Shown: positions 62,068 to 64,000 of the stretch, one piece after another
Numbering within the stretch: position 1 is the first letter of the stretch
Layout of the letters: every line of letters starts with the position of its first letter
Source of the DNA: Cyanobium sp. AMD-g
GTDB taxonomy: Bacteria > Cyanobacteriota > Cyanobacteriia > PCC-6307 > Cyanobiaceae
Assembly (NCBI RefSeq): GCF_024346395.1
Contig: NZ_JAGQCW010000005.1
Coordinates: 62,001 to 126,000, forward strand
Length of the DNA stretch: 64,000 bases
Reading direction: 5' to 3'
Position numbers and translations under genes: made by a program
Notes under the pieces: model-generated
What the model saw: only the letters and a program-made list of their open reading frames with translations
What the model was told of the DNA's origin: nothing
Database searches by the model: none

Positions 62068-64000
62068 GTTGCTCCTCCCTTGAGTACTAGGGCTGCGGTT
62101 TGTACCATGGCGTCATCGAGAATGCCGACGCCCAGGTCCAGCATCAGCAAAAGTGGATTGCGCTTAAGCAGAATCTCAGTGCGAAGCTTTTCGAACGTTG
62201 TGTTAGTTGTGAATGTTGATGACACTAATGCACCCACATAGCCTCCGTTCTCAACAAGCTGAGTCGCCCGGTCGATGAAAGCCGCATAGATGTCATTCTT
62301 GGTGAGGTTGTATGTCGTGGTCACAAACCTCCGGACTATGTCTCGATTCACGAACTTTCCATAGGGAGGGTTCATCACCACCACATCAAACCGCCTGGCC
62401 AATACCTGGAGCAGCTTCAAGCCGCGGGCCGTGTCTTCTGCAAACAGGCGTTCCGCCGGATCACTGGCATGCGCACCGGCCACCTCCTCGATCGCGGTGA
62501 GCAGCTCCTGCTGGATGGCGAGTGCTTCCTCCTCGAGAGCCCGACGTTCCAACACGAGTTGCTGCACCTGTTGCAGGTTGAAGTCGTCGGCTATCCCACC
62601 TGCTTCAAACAAGGGCAGGGCATTGGAGGTGACGATCTTGCCCAAGCCTTTGCGCTTGGCCTGGGCCTCCACCCAGGCGCCAAGAACTGTCTCTACGCCT
62701 TCTTTCACCTGCACCAGGCTGCCCAGCTCTCCCACGTTTTGGAGGTTGTCCCACAGCACCGTGAACAGCCTCTGCTGCAGCTCGGGCGCACCAAGCTTTG
62801 CGGAGAGCTTGCTGGTGAGGGCGTCAAGCGGCTCCTTGCCTACGGCCACCGCATTGGCCACCACCAGGTTGGTGCGCTTCACCTGCACCTCGGTGGGGGA
62901 AATCCCTAGGCCAATGGCTGCCTGTTTGGCGGTAAGCATCAGTGACAGCGAGGCGATCTGAATGGCCCGGGGGTCGATGTCTATGCCGAACAGATTGTTC
63001 GCCACAATCGCCTCTGGAATTTCAGCTGCCGTTGCCACGGAAGGCTCCGCCGGCCAGCCTTCCTCGCCCGCATGCTCGATTTCCTCGAGGTACATGCGCA
63101 GGAACAGGCCGAAGGCGTACTGCCCAAAGTGCATCGTGCCGCAGGCCGGATCCAGCAGGGTGATGTCACTCGCGCGCTTGAACCGCTGGACCTCACCCGT
63201 ATCACTCACCCGAACGTAGCGGATCCGCTCACCGGTGCGGGACACAAGGTAATCGGCGGTGATGGGGCCACTGTTGCGCTCCGCTGGCAACGGCGGCGGT
63301 CCCTGGGGCTGCAGAACAGAATCCGGATGCATCTGCAGCCACAACCGGCCGAGGGTATTGTCCACCAGAACTTTCACGACCCAAGAGGGCGTGTAGAACT
63401 GATTGATCACTGACAACTCATAGGAGCTGCGCGGAGTGCCATTGGTATCGTCACGAACCCGCTGCTTTTCAGATTTAGCTTCTCCAGGGGCGGCTTTACC
63501 GACGAAAAACTGATACACCCAACCCAGCAAGTCAGGAGCTTGATAGGCCTCAATCGGCAGATCATCATTGATGCTGCTGATCAGCTTGACCAGAGCGGCA
63601 TGGGTAGGCCACACGCAGGCATATTCATGATCAGGATCGAAGAGAAGCCTGATCTCCTCGTTGATCTGCCGGTAGGCAGCCTGCAGACCGTCGCGAAGCA
63701 GGGCTTCTTCCGCATCGTCGTCGTACTTGTAACGGGAGCCGCCCGCGGCGCGCACATCCCGGAGGTAGCGGGAGCGATCCTGGCCCGCAATGGGTGTGAG
63801 CACTTCGGTGGGTTCTGGTGCTACGCCAACCGGGGGCACGAGGAACAGCACCTGGCGGGCTTCCATGGCCTTCAGGCCCACCAGCCGATTGAGCGTGGTG
63901 TAGGTGAGTTCCCGCAGCACGTTGTCGTAGCCGCGCTTGGGCGTTCCCTCTGCAGCGCTATCGCGTACCAGCAGTGCTTCCACCCGCTGCCGTATCGCCA
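62064..64000 (-). CDS. pglX: PglX N-terminal part (methyltransferase half), cut off by window edge
   Basis: The frame is open past base 64000, so the true start lies outside. At least 645 codons are present. SAM motif I is DPACGTMHFGQYAFGLFLR, preceded by YELSVINQFYTPSWVVKVLV; the catalytic motif IV is VVMNPPYGKFVNRDIV; ANNLFGIDIDPRAIQIASLS fits the acidic motif. It stops at LDLGVGILDDAMVQTAALVL + KGGAT, at the end of the methyltransferase domain. No recognition domain follows in frame; the Fic gene does. Confidence 0.86.
   Translation of the reverse strand, partial: AIRQRVEALLVRDSAAEGTPKRGYDNVLRELTYTTLNRLVGLKAMEARQVLFLVPPVGVAPEPTEVLTPIAGQDRSRYLRDVRAAGGSRYKYDDDAEEALLRDGLQAAYRQINEEIRLLFDPDHEYACVWPTHAALVKLISSINDDLPIEAYQAPDLLGWVYQFFVGKAAPGEAKSEKQRVRDDTNGTPRSSYELSVINQFYTPSWVVKVLVDNTLGRLWLQMHPDSVLQPQGPPPLPAERNSGPITADYLVSRTGERIRYVRVSDTGEVQRFKRASDITLLDPACGTMHFGQYAFGLFLRMYLEEIEHAGEEGWPAEPSVATAAEIPEAIVANNLFGIDIDPRAIQIASLSLMLTAKQAAIGLGISPTEVQVKRTNLVVANAVAVGKEPLDALTSKLSAKLGAPELQQRLFTVLWDNLQNVGELGSLVQVKEGVETVLGAWVEAQAKRKGLGKIVTSNALPLFEAGGIADDFNLQQVQQLVLERRALEEEALAIQQELLTAIEEVAGAHASDPAERLFAEDTARGLKLLQVLARRFDVVVMNPPYGKFVNRDIVRRFVTTTYNLTKNDIYAAFIDRATQLVENGGYVGALVSSTFTTNTTFEKLRTEILLKRNPLLLMLDLGVGILDDAMVQTAALVLKGGAT

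Noticed and set aside
59307..64000. PglX split caused by a simple frameshift or sequencing error
   Set aside because: A full Fic gene with its own start, stop and catalytic motif lies between the two halves, so a single base error cannot explain the split.

Overview
The window comes from a GC-rich picocyanobacterium of the Synechococcus/Cyanobium type. The evidence is a cyanobacterial ribosomal supercluster joined to ndhN, the clock-input Fe-S protein LdpA, an R3H/AAA ATPase of the Ycf45 kind, DUF1815 and DUF2839 proteins, arogenate dehydrogenase beside a DinG-like protein, and several HIP1 octamers (GCGATCGC). No rRNA, CRISPR array or transposase was seen. All assignments were made by reading the sequence; no database search was run.

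Layout. (1) 1-11.9 kb, minus strand: the S10-spc-alpha ribosomal protein cluster from rplC to a truncated rpsK, with secY, adk and rpmJ. (2) 12.3-25.1 kb, mostly plus strand: core genes ndhN, a CPA1 antiporter, ldpA, the R3H ATPase, tRNA-Gln(UUG), a HAD hydrolase, recA with a LexA-type palindrome, DUF1815, DUF2839, a degenerate DinG-like protein, tyrA, corA, a small conserved-type protein and an ATP-grasp-like protein. (3) 25.0-32.3 kb, minus strand: a hypothetical, a methyltransferase-like protein, a double-META protein, a metallophosphoesterase, and an overlapping pair formed by a class III nucleotide cyclase and an MscS channel with a cNMP-binding-like domain. (4) 32.4-39 kb: an RND efflux operon with a terminal serine hydrolase, and a divergent PadR regulator. 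(5) 39-45.6 kb: secreted proteins, a beta-lactamase-fold protein without catalytic residues, an FAD monooxygenase, a Uma2-family protein and SelO. (6) 45.6-64 kb: a defence and toxin-antitoxin island.

In the island, several toxin-antitoxin (TA) modules (VapBC-like, MntA/HepT remnants, DUF433/DUF5615, HicBA, VapBC, PIN) lie next to a PLD-helicase-DUF3427 gene. Copies of the 3' end of that helicase gene recur between the TA modules. Two toxins carry single in-frame nonsense codons at or beside their conserved active-site motifs. Beyond the helicase lie an AT-richer two-gene unit of unknown function and then a BREX locus (brxL, pglZ, pglX) that runs off the right edge.

The most unusual feature is in BREX. 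pglX is split into a methyltransferase half and a target-recognition half, with a complete Fic-domain gene between them. All junctions are 4- or 8-nt overlaps, so the row pglX-N / fic / pglX-C / pglZ looks like one translationally coupled operon. It recalls type I restriction operons in which a Fic gene sits between hsdM and hsdS.
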